NCBI GenBank assembly: GCA_009733775.1
Contig: WOGZ01000054.1
Span: 81,157 to 145,156 of the forward strand
DNA length: 64,000 nt
Direction of reading: 5' to 3'
From: Alectoria sarmentosa
Taxonomy: Eukaryota; Ascomycota; Lecanoromycetes; Lecanorales; Parmeliaceae
The translations under genes and the position numbers were made by a program. The first letter of the stretch is position 1; every line of letters starts with the position of its first letter. Below are positions 48,201 through 58,279 of this stretch, piece after piece. The notes beneath the pieces were generated by a model, which had not been told where the DNA came from, did not search any database, and saw nothing but the letters and a program-made list of their open reading frames with translations.

Positions 48201-48545
48201 TATGATCGTATTATTTATTTATGAGATCGAGTATATCGATCAAACGTAAATTATCAAAAAAATCATTTAATTAAGAGGTTTTTTGAGTCAAATCCGTCTC
48301 AATGAGACGCTTTAAACGATTATCATTTATAATAATAATTAAAACGCAATTGCGCTCGTTAAAAACCCTTAATATTATAATTATATTAAACACATCGATA
48401 TTCAATATCATTAAATACGCGATCAAATCGTTGATAATAATATCGATTTATAATACATTTTTATCGATAAGCAAATCGTTAACGACTTTATTAAGATTTT
48501 TTATAAAGATAAATTCGAACTGTTTCGCAAACTTATTAATTTAAA
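45211..48545 (+). pseudogene. Copia B1 pol (broken)
   Basis: Protease remainder at 45269-45472. Integrase from 45838, with the first Asp in Y-N-D-I-C-D-L and the second in R-I-D-Y-D-D-E-Y near 46170. RT at about 47170-47700: the Q-M-D block is stop-I-N-V-K-I-V-F (N at 47344-47346), and the catalytic box is Y-V-N-D at 47593-47604 in the same frame (249 nt apart). RNase H has Y-V-F-N-L near 48150, and the final block K-H-I-D-I-Q-Y-H and K-F-E-L-F-R-K-L lies at 48360-48540. The open frames at 46013-46357 and 48302-48544 are off-frame shadows. Confidence 0.82.
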
Positions 48546-49132
48546 ATTATGATCATAAAATGAATAAAGCCTAAAGTATCGTTTAAAAATAAATGAATTT
48601 TTTTTTTCCTCGTTTTTGTGAGAGCTCTTTTCTCTGATTGATTTTTATATTATGAATAATCGATTAAATTTATTCGTAAAATTTCAAATATCAGTTTTGA
48701 CGTTTCGTGTGGAAATTTTATTTATTTATTAAAACTCAATCTGAAGTTGATTTGTCGTTATTATATTTATAATTATAAACTTTGCGAGCTTTTTTTCGAA
48801 AGATTTATATTTATGTGCAATTCAAATTTAAATTTAATGTTATTATCAAAAAGATCGTTGTCGTCGGTTTTTGTATTAATTGTTTTGAACATTCTTATTT
48901 CAAATTCAATTTGAAGCTAATTTGTCGTTATTGCATTTATAGTCACAAACTTTGCGAGCTTCTTTTCACAGGGTTTATATTTATATATTCTCAAAATTTG
49001 AAATCTACGTCATCATTAAAAAGGTCATTGTCGTCGATTCTCGTTATTTGTCTTGAATTTCTTTTCAAGATCATCATATTCATCTCTTTTGATGTCTCTT
49101 AAAATTATTATACTCATTTTCTCAAGCGCTAA
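48546..49132 (+). other. Copia B1 3' UTR, left part
   Basis: Homologous to A1 16640-17060. It includes an internal direct duplication: a block with GATTTGTCGTTAT, then CTTTGCGAGCTTYTTTTC, occurs at about 48745-48795 and 48920-48970. It ends in CTCAAGCGCTAA, where gypsy C is inserted. Confidence 0.75.
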
Positions 49133-49292
49133 AGTTGACAAGTGCGAGCTGGAAGTCTTTTGCAACTAGGTCTCATATAGCTTAGCTTCTGAACCCTGCT
49201 TAATATATAGCTCCTGCCATAGACTTCTTAGAAATATTATCCCTTTTACTCACAAGAATCGTGTTCCTATATTCCTATCTCATCTGATTTCT
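49133..49292 (+). repeat. 5' LTR of gypsy C
   Basis: 160 bp from AGTTGACAAGTGCGAG to CTGATTTCT, starting directly after GCTAA. The ends are not TG...CA. Fourteen differences from the 3' LTR, all transitions; 13 of them have A or T here and G or C in the 3' copy. The next bases are GATAAACGTGTACGGAG (PBS region, tRNA not assigned). Confidence 0.85.
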
Positions 49293-49804
49293 GATAAACG
49301 TGTACGGAGTCTTTTCATGTGACCTTGAAGTCGATCGTTTCAATAATCATCTTCAATCGTTCTTATAATATTTCTGCCGACATCGGTCGAAGAAGCCTCA
49401 ATCATTCATTTCTTTATTTCATCAAAAAGTCTTTTGTCATAGGCTTCCACTTTCCAAGCCATTACCTCATTTCTTTCTTAAAAAAAATCTTTTCCAGTCT
49501 GTAATTCCGAAGTTCCTTCTGTTAAGGCTTTTCTTATCTTTCGAAGTTTGTTGCAGTCGGAGACATCTCAATCATTCGTTACAAGAAATCCGTGTACCTT
49601 CGAAGATTTCTCCAGAATTTTCCTTCAACCTATACTTTCGAGGTCATTGTCACAAATCTAACGTGAGCTTCTGAAGCTTATTGCAACCTCTTTCATCGTC
49701 GTTACGTTATCATAATCCTAATCTTCTCATCATATCAATTTAAAAGTTTTCTCGAAAAATTAATCTATCATTACACTTTCGATTATTCTAACTTTATTCG
49801 AAAC
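49293..49804 (+). other. Gypsy C leader, RIP-spared
   Basis: GC-balanced noncoding sequence with near-normal base composition up to about 49700, then an abrupt change to AT-rich. The frame 49319-49504 (61 codons) is unconvincing. Confidence 0.6.
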
Positions 49805-51560
49805 TTGTTAAATCACAATTCAAACGATTTTAAAAGCTTCTCTTCTCATCACGAAAACATTTTCTCAAATCGATTTAAAGAAAAAACAAAAGCCTTTCTC
49901 AATGATTATCATATCGATTCAAATTTTTATAACAACAGCTCCTTTTTAACGTCGTTCACATTTCATATCATCATATCACGTTTTATCTTTACTTTATATA
50001 ACATTTTTTCAAATATTATCAATATCACGATCGAAAAATGATTTAACAAATTCGATTTTAAAATGAAAGATTATCAAGATAAAGCAGGTCGTTTTCTTTT
50101 TACAAAATACTTCAATTACCTTAATATGCTTTTGATCGAAAATGTTATCAAATGATTTAAAAAAAATATAAATGTTCATCATCTTTTGACGAAAACAAAG
50201 ACAACTTTTATTTCGATTATCGTTGATAATTTTCGAACCTTATTTTATAACGCCTTTTCGTTAAAAAAAATCGAAATTTTATTTATATTATTTAAGATAA
50301 AATTTATCGAGCTTTATTAACGTTTTAACGAATTATTATTTACATATTATAAAAAAACTTATAATTTCATAAAAAAAATGAGTATTAAAAATAAATCTGT
50401 TTTAATATTTGCGACAATCTTCACCTTACTTAAATCAATAATGCTCGATATGATTTTGAAATTCTTTATTCGAAATATCAATAATCATGAAATTCGAAAA
50501 GAAATTATTCGAGATATGATTGTTATTAATCGATTTTTTCGTTTCGTTTACAATTTTGTTAAAAAAACAAAACACATCAATATAAAAATTCAAAAACTTA
50601 CGAAAAAAAAAAGTAAATCAAATGAATTGTTATTCTATAAATCTCTTATGAAAAAGAATTTATCGAAATAATAAATGACTTTTTTTTTAACGTCGCATCA
50701 AACTTTTAAAGTATTTTATAATTTATTATTTCAAAATCTTTCTTCTTGATTCTTTCATATTAATTTATCACAATAAAACGAAAAATTTAACAAGCGAACT
50801 AAATCTCAAAAAAGTTTGCGACAATCTTTATACGAATTTAAGATCTCACTTTATCACGTTTTAACACAAAATACGAACAAACTTAATATCAAAAACCCGA
50901 ATCCTTTTACAAATATTCGTTCGAATTATTCGCCTACTTCGAAGAAAATGTCGAATCATTTTTTTTCGAAAAATTCATAAATAAATAATATTTTTTATTG
51001 ATCTTATGCGAAGAATAAATTGCTTTATATCAAATGTGAAATTAAAAGTTATAATTCGAAGACATATATAACTTTATCATTGCCTGCGTGAAAATAATCA
51101 TATTTAAAAATGATTATGTTTAAGGACAATTCGTAGGCAAATTTTGCTTTTATAAATTTTAACGAATATGATGAAATTGTCAAGTTATATGATATAACAA
51201 TTTCTTTCGCTTTTATCGAGTCAAATCGAATTATTTCGAGATCTTTCATTGATTCTTACATTTTTTCATAAACAAATTCATTATTTTTCGAAATAGTTAA
51301 CTTAAATAAATCTCGATTCACAACAAATGTTCATACTATAAAAGCCTTTCTCGAAAAAAGATTTGATTCAAATAAACGAGCACACATCGAAGAATTCGAG
51401 AAGGATGATTTTATACAATCACAACAGATTAATCCTTCCCAACGTCAACAAGGAAAACTCTCGAAACCGAGATCTCAATCAATTCCTGCTGCTTCTTAAC
51501 AATTTCAACTTCCACAACAACCACCGATGAATTCAATTCCTAACTTTTAATCGTAGCAAA
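49805..51560 (+). pseudogene. Gypsy C gag (broken)
   Basis: Open pieces 49805-50041 and 50378-50671 read in gag-like style. The second is basic and helical, with L-E/K-I-Q-K-L-T-K-K-K-S-K-S-N-E at its end. A Gln/Pro-rich linker (Q-Q-I-N-P-S-Q-R-Q-Q, then Q-L-P-Q-Q-P-P) is read at 51420-51530. Assignment follows from position before the protease. The minus-strand frame 51049-51249 is a shadow. Confidence 0.65.
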
Positions 51561-54500
51561 TTTCGACGATTTTCTTATCAAAGCAACCTCTCCTATTTCA
51601 AATTATTTCATCGATAATCGTCGAAGATCGTTTTAAAAGAAAAAACAAGAAACGTGTCGACAAAAAAACCGAGTCATAACCTTTGATAAAAATATTCAAT
51701 GATTCTCTCGAAAAATATAATTCATCAATCTTTATACGTCACGTTTTACAAAATAATAAAATCAATATAATTTGAATGAACCTCGTTGCATAATCATCAA
51801 TTATATATAAAAAATTGAAGCGTTTATGTATTCGTGTTTCGAAAAAGCGTTTATTAAAGGTTTTTATAAAATCTCAATCAAAACCAATGTCCTTTCAACT
51901 TACTTTCGCTCAATAAATGTCTCAAATGTTGATATCACTTTAAAACATTTCGCAGATGTTTCAACTCATATAATTTTAATCGATATAAACATTTTAATAA
52001 CTTATTCAAACAAACATGAATAATAACGAACAATTCGCTCTAGTTTTATTCTTCAATGTAAGAACGACAACTATTACGAAAGCGAAGAAGCACACACGTT
52101 TCTTAAGTTCTCTAATTAATGTAAATAAAGCTTTCAAAATATCTGTCTTAATGAAAAAGTCGAACGAATTCGAAATGTTTTTTGAAAAATCTCAGATTCA
52201 GATAAATCAAGGGTCTGATATAAATATAATGTTTATGAAACTAATTCGTTTATTTAACTTATTTATTTATCTTTTTTCAAATATCGAATTTAAAGAATTA
52301 TTTATACGCATTGTTGATTATCGTGATATTATTTTTAAATATTAAATGTGATTATATATCGAAATTGAAGAAATATGAAAATATATTCGTTATTTCGTAA
52401 CATTGAAAATGATTTTCGTTATTGAATTTGATCATTTCGAATATTTAAATTTAATTTTGAAAATTCTTTGATTTTATTCAATGATTGATTTTATTTTTAT
52501 ACGTCAATTTACGATTTTCATTGATGATAAACATATTAATAAAAAGATTCGTGAGATTATGAAATCGAAGCTCGTTTTTTATAAAGATCATAATCTTTTA
52601 ATGTATTTCAAAATTGCTATGATAAAACTGAAGACATCATCAAAAATTACGATTGAGGAAATTATTTTTTCAAATTCTTCTGAAAACTCAAATTTCGATG
52701 ATGATCTTTTCGATATTAAAAATGTTCAATAAGGTTTTCAATGACTTCATTTCGTCTTTCGCAAAACGTTAAATTAATAAGATTTACGAAAACCTGCTTT
52801 GAGGATTCCTTCGGGAAATTTATTTTTTAAATTAATTTAAAACTTTTTGAAGAAATAATTGTATTTCGATCGAGATGATTCGTCGAAACCTTTAATATAT
52901 CAAAAACATTAACATCATTATTCTCAAAGATGCAATTAAGAAATACTTTTTCAATAAAAAGAATATTATGAAACCTTTCGCAAGGTCATTTTTTCTCGAA
53001 AGATTTGAAAACATAAACAAAATAATAAGATTTAAAGAAAATGTTTAAATCTTTTATTTTTACAATAGCAAATAAGCTTAAAATATTATAATTATTTTAT
53101 TAATATAAACACCTAAATCGTGAAGATCTCATAAACTTATCTTATATCGATTTAATCACACATCGAATTCGTATTGTTTTCGACATCAAACTTATTTTAA
53201 CAAAATCACAAAAATGATAATTTTCTCATATTGAATGATGATTAAAAAAATTAATTCAAAATGAATTGAAAAAAGAAATGTATGAATTAACGAAATTTAT
53301 TATTAAAAAATTATTTAAATGAAATGTTAAAACAATTATGATCGATAAGATAAAAAACTTATAATCAAATAACGAACTTCATATAATTTTCGATTATTTT
53401 CATGTCATTGAGCTGCTTTCTAATGCACATTTGAAATTATTTTTAAAAGTTTATGATCATTTATTTAATTCGCGTCATGAATGTTTATTTTTAACAAATC
53501 TTAAACACGTTTATTTGATGATTTTATTACACTTAAATGATAAACATTATTTTGCATTCACGATTTTTGACATTAATCAAATACAATTTATTTATATATA
53601 ATAAGGTTTTTAATTTGCAAATTTTATCATGACAGAAATAACATATCGCGCTTTTAAATTTATATCGATTTCAAATTCAAAACCTTTTTTATTACATTTT
53701 TCGAACTCGATTATTCCTTTATTTATTACGTTTTATATAAACGATTTCTTTAAAGATTTTCGAGATTTCGAAAATTTATTCAGGTTTTTTCGAGATCATT
53801 TTTTTTTAAAAATGAAATAAATTAAATTGTTATTATTTTTTAAAAAGCTTCGTCTATTCGCGAAATTTATCAAAATTCTTGAAATAATTCATATTATGAA
53901 AAACTTAATTCATATCTTAAAAAAACGTGTAATCAAAATAATTAAATGATCAATTCCTTCAAATCAAATCGAAATATAAGCTTTTTTAAATATTATTAAC
54001 ATTACACGTCGATAAATCAAAAACTTCTCTGAAATTATCCGTTCATTTTCAAGATTTATCGAAAAAATAATATGACGATAAACACAATCAGAACAATTTT
54101 CTTTTGAAATTTTGAAAATCAAATGTGTTATCAAAATAAACATACATGACATTAATTTCGTCTTTATTATTCATATTTACACGAATATCTCCAAATTTAC
54201 AACGGGATGTGCTATAATTCAATTCCAAAATCTATTAAAAAACGACTCTTTGCAAAAAGCTTCAATTATTCAAATAAGATCTTTTGTCATATAAAAAGCT
54301 CTCATTCAAAAGATTTTAAAATCTTCCGCAGACATCAAAATATTTATACTCTATAATTCTTTCACATTCAACCCTACTCAACGAAAATATCCGATTTACA
54401 AAAAAGAATTATATGCCATAATTACTTTTTATAAAAAATATGATTATTTATGTAAACACTCTTATCAACTCGTTATCGTTCATATTAATCATAAATCTCT

Positions 54501-56243
54501 TATTCATTTTCTCGAATCAAATTTGCATAAAGGAATCTACGATTATTAAATAAATCAATTATAACGCATAAATCTCGTTATTCAATATATTTCAAAACCT
54601 CGAAATAAAATTACGAACGGTTTTTCGAAAACGTTATTCGATTTTTCGAAGTGTTTTGAGGATTTTATTATTGTTATGATAATACAAAAACTTGATGCAT
54701 AAAAGCCTTTTTGGATTTGAAAAAATAAAAAAAACGAATTCGATCACTTTTTAACGGCTCTTAATCCTTCAAATCGATTCAAAATCATTAACAAAAACAC
54801 TCTTTATGACGTATCAACTTTTTTATTGAAAATTGTTGCTTTCTTTTCCGCTTTCACCATTTCAAAAAACGTCGAAATTATGATATGAATTACTAACTAT
54901 CGAGAAAGTATATAATTTGAAGAAATCTATTTCTTTCTTATCGAAATATAAAAAACGCCCTTAAAAGCCGCACTCTTGCGTCAGACTTTTGGTTATAAAG
55001 TAATATAACATATTCTGTGAATTTTTTAAAGAGATGCTTATTTATTATGCGTATCGAAAAAAAAATCTTAAGAGTGCTCAAAGAAATATATGATGAGAAT
55101 AATCATTAAACAAAGATAGACACTTGCATAAAATTTCAAAATACATGTTATTAATCGAGTCAATTTTAAAATGTTGAAAAATATATTGCAGAGTGTCTTA
55201 AATGCGCGAAATATGACTCGATTATTAAATCTTAACTTCTCAATTCAATAATAATCATTTATTCGTTTTAATTATAAAACATGAATTTTATAAATTCATT
55301 ACCGCGTATTAAAAAAGAAAACACGCATATTCTCAACCTTATCTACTATTTCTCATAATTTGACATTTCATTTATTATTAAAATTATTAATGTGAAAAAC
55401 GTGATTTGATATTTGAAACTTACCTTTATAATGTATCGGAAATTTTATATAATTTATTATAATCGAGGATAACATTTTTTTAATAATGAATTTCGCGAAT
55501 TTCTGCGAAAAAAGAAAATTTACATTAAATATAATCCGTTTAATGCTTCGAAAAATATAAATATAACGAAAATTTTTAATCGAATTTTGAAAAAAGTTTT
55601 ACGCAAATAATTTAATCTTAATCTTAATTTACAATAAAAATGAAATCAACGCATATTCAAATCTGCAAATGTGATCAACACGCGAATCATAAATTATTTA
55701 AAATTATTTATTACGAGTATACTATTTGATCAAATTCAAACACTTTCAATTATTATTTTAAAACTTTTAATTTTTCTCGATCGAAACATCAAAAAATGAA
55801 TGAAAAAACTCGAGAATATTAAACTTCATTTGCATGTAATTAAACAATATCTTATTTATCGAGTAAACCTTCATGATTTGGTTAAACAACGATCCGATCT
55901 TCAAAAACAGAAAATGATAATCCATTACAATCGAGGAGTCTGAGCAATCACTCACCATATCAACGACCTAATCATAATACATCAAAAGAATATGAGAAAG
56001 TTAAAAGCTCGATGGAGAAACCCGTTTTGAATAAAAGACTACGGTGGATTTCATGAACGATCCTTTACATTCTTGCAGCTGAATGATCGGAAAATCAAGC
56101 ATCTTTATCATGGCGATCATTTGAAACAATTCCTCCCACGCTCAGACTATCTTGTTGAAATTTCTGATACACCCTTACTGCCCTTTCAGACCGTACGTCA
56201 CAAACGAATCCGCCTTCCTATCATCTCCAGCGGGCATTCTTAG
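51561..56243 (+). pseudogene. Gypsy C pol: protease, RT, RNase H, integrase (broken)
   Basis: Protease motif N-Q-G-S-D-I-N at 52205-52225, with Asn in place of the catalytic Asp. RT at about 53380-54100: the palm reads L-K-H-V-Y-L-M-I, and the catalytic box is F-Y-I-N-D at 53731-53745 (first Asp to Asn). The thumb reads K-L-R-L-F-A-K-F-I-K near 53845. RNase H has Y-T-N-I-S-K-F at about 54170 and H-I-N-H-K-S-L with Asn at 54487-54489 for the usual Asp. Integrase has a Cys-x2-Cys finger at 55194-55205. The C-terminal end (55860-56243) is nearly uneroded and finishes at TAG 56241-56243. Confidence 0.82.
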
Positions 56244-56781
56244 GAATGGACTTTGCTGACTTGAAAGACCTTACGTATTAACCGAGTATTGACCAACTTA
56301 TACGTGAGGGATTTCCAAAGTCTACTCCAAGGATGTGCCCGGAAGAAAGAAGGAAAGAATTTCTGTGCTTCGGTCACGAAAGCAGCTGCGGAAGGAAATG
56401 CCGATGCTGCTGAAAAAAACTTCCGGACTGTGTTGTCTGTCGAAACCTTTCTCAGAACATTTCTCGGAGCATTTTTCGGAACATTCGTCAAAGCTTTCCT
56501 TGCTTATGGAACGGATTTCCAAGACGTCTTTTCTTGCTACAATGCATCAAAGAAGGAATTTCCGATACTTCGAAACCTCTTGCAAAAGACTTCGGGTTTG
56601 TCGGAAGAGGCTTTTGGGTAGCAGATTCCTTAATATTTTCCGAAGCATACATCCATGAAAGAATGTTCTACAGCGTCGGAACGGAGTTCTGTGTTACAAT
56701 GCTTGGGCTTACGTGCTTGCATAAAACTTCTGTTTTTCCTATTTCAAAGTCGCGGGGGCTTGGTCTTGTTTGTTCCATAGT
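56244..56781 (+). other. Gypsy C 3' UTR, GC-balanced, with 12-bp repeats
   Basis: About 540 bp between the pol stop and 3' LTR, close to 45-50% GC by eye. Three 12-bp units of GAACATTTCTCG type at 56453-56490 keep several frames open on both strands (56289-56621, 56335-56658, 56534-56818 plus; 56240-56491, 56322-56522 minus). None looks like a family. I treat these as consequences of high GC and the repeat, though an accessory frame cannot be excluded. Confidence 0.55.
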
Positions 56782-56941
56782 AGTTGACAAGTGCGAGCTG
56801 GAAGTCTTTTGCAGCTAGGCCTCATGTAGCTTAGCTTCTGAACCCTGCTTAGTATATAGCTCCTGCCACAGGCTTCTTAGAAATATCATCCCTTCTACCC
56901 ACAAGAACCGTGTTTCTGTATTCCTGTCCCATCTGATTTCT
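56782..56941 (+). repeat. 3' LTR of gypsy C
   Basis: 160 bp, AGTTGACAAGTG to CTGATTTCT, followed by GCTAA. Keeps G/C at 13 of 14 sites that differ from the 5' LTR. Confidence 0.87.
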
Positions 56942-56967
56942 GCTAATGCCGCCATCACCACCATCAT
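56942..56967 (+). other. Target duplicate and 21-bp remnant of copia B1 3' UTR
   Basis: GCTAA (duplicate) then TGCCGCCATCACCACCATCAT, which continues the B1 UTR; compare TTGCCGTCATCATTATTA in A1 at about 17062. The A3 LTR follows at once. Confidence 0.75.
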
Positions 56968-57092
56968 TGTGGAAATATAATGTAAGACACTTAGTTGTAT
57001 TACTTTAAGAGTGCTACGAAGGAAAATGCGACCTATATTATAAGCGCATACGCTCGTGTCACGTGATTTATCATATAACCTAAATTTCGATA
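56968..57092 (-). repeat. 3' LTR of copia A3
   Basis: 125 bp; the minus strand reads TATCGAAATTTAGG to TTTCCACA (first base pair of the usual TGTCG changed). Same length class as A2. Confidence 0.83.
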
Positions 57093-58279
57093 TTCTTCTT
57101 CGCACGCATATTTTTAAAAAACTCGAACGTTAAATAAATAAAGTGAATCGAACATCGAATAATTACAATGAGTTTAATGTCGGATAATTAATGTAAAATC
57201 ATCTTTATACATCTTTTTTATTTTTTATGCGTCTCATAAAAATTCGAATTTTAAACATAAGATTCGAAACTCGCGATATTCAAAATTGAATAAAAATAAT
57301 GAAAATTCGAAAAAAGATAATTAACTCTCTCTCATAAACCATTTTTATTTCATAAATCACCTTTATTCTCTATGCATCATTTTCCCCCTTATAAACATTC
57401 GAATTTCAAAAACGAGATTCGAAACTCGCGATGTTCAAAGTCGAATAGAAAAAGTGAAAATCGAAAATCTGAAAACGATTATGTTCTTTTAAATATATCC
57501 GTCACGATGTCACATAAAAAAAATTCCACTTTTTGACGAAAAATCGTTTTTTAACAAATTTATTTTCAATTTATCTGATGCACATCAAAAATCGATTAAC
57601 ACATAATCGATGAATATATGTAAAAATTTATTTTTCGATTGAACGAAATATTTCGAATTGTATATGTATATATATATATATATGCGATCGGCTGTAAGAC
57701 TCGTAAAGGTTATTTTAAGATATTAATGCTTGATAATAATGATTAATAGCGTGCATATGAACGATTTATAATAACGATGTTTATGATAATAATAACGACA
57801 ATAACGTTTAAGAATATGAGTATAATGATTTCAAGAGATATGAATATGATGATCTTATGAGAATATTTAAGATATTTGATGAAAAAACGACGATAGCGAT
57901 CTTTTAAATGACGGCGTTGATTTCAAATTTGAATCGAATATAAAGATAAGTCTTTCGAAAAGAGACTCGCAAAGATTATCATTATAATTATAATAATGAT
58001 AAATCAACTTTTAATATAATGATAACATAACGAAATTTTGATACGTCAAAATTGATATTGAGATTTTGCGAATAATTTCGATCTCGATCGATTATTCAAT
58101 CGATTATTCGAATTGTGAAAATCAATAAAATCGCTTTTTTGAAATTGAGGGCGTTAAATAATAACAACAAAACGATTTAAACGTCTTAAACGTTTTAAAC
58201 GTCTTTTTTAAAACAATAATTTAAATAATCTTAAATAAATGATATGAAATTATTTTCATTTCAAAGACATCGCGAAAAA
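57093..58279 (-). other. Copia A3 3' UTR
   Basis: Homologous to A1 16640-17757 and A2 33381-34559, with CGCGATGTTCAAAGTCG and TTCCACTTTTTGACG landmarks. Noncoding. Confidence 0.72.

Larger units (their letters stand above)
42665..49132 (+). mobile_element. Ty1/copia element B1, 3' end interrupted
   Basis: 5' LTR 42665-42799, a well-kept PBS, gag with zinc knuckle, and pol in copia order. Its 3' UTR is cut at 49132 by gypsy C. After C, 21 bp of the UTR remain (56947-56967) before copia A3. The 3' LTR is therefore not adjacent. The flank AGAAT (42660-42664) is the likely target duplicate, but its partner is not visible. Confidence 0.82.
49133..56941 (+). mobile_element. Ty3/gypsy element C, youngest insertion
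   Basis: 7809 bp with two 160-bp LTRs and a GCTAA target duplication at 49128-49132 and 56942-56946. The empty site is supported by A1 (GGCGCTATTGCCGTC near 17057). Order: gag, protease, RT, RNase H, integrase, so gypsy-type, but of a lineage different from D; no chromodomain recognised. The ends are GC-balanced (49133-49700 and 55900-56946) while the coding middle is AT-rich and full of stops. Confidence 0.87.

Noticed and set aside
56244..56781. A host or accessory gene in the GC-balanced island with open frames in several phases
   Set aside because: It lies between the pol stop and 3' LTR of gypsy C, the frames overlap on both strands, and the openness is explained by 12-bp repeats and higher GC. 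Kept only as a low-probability alternative.
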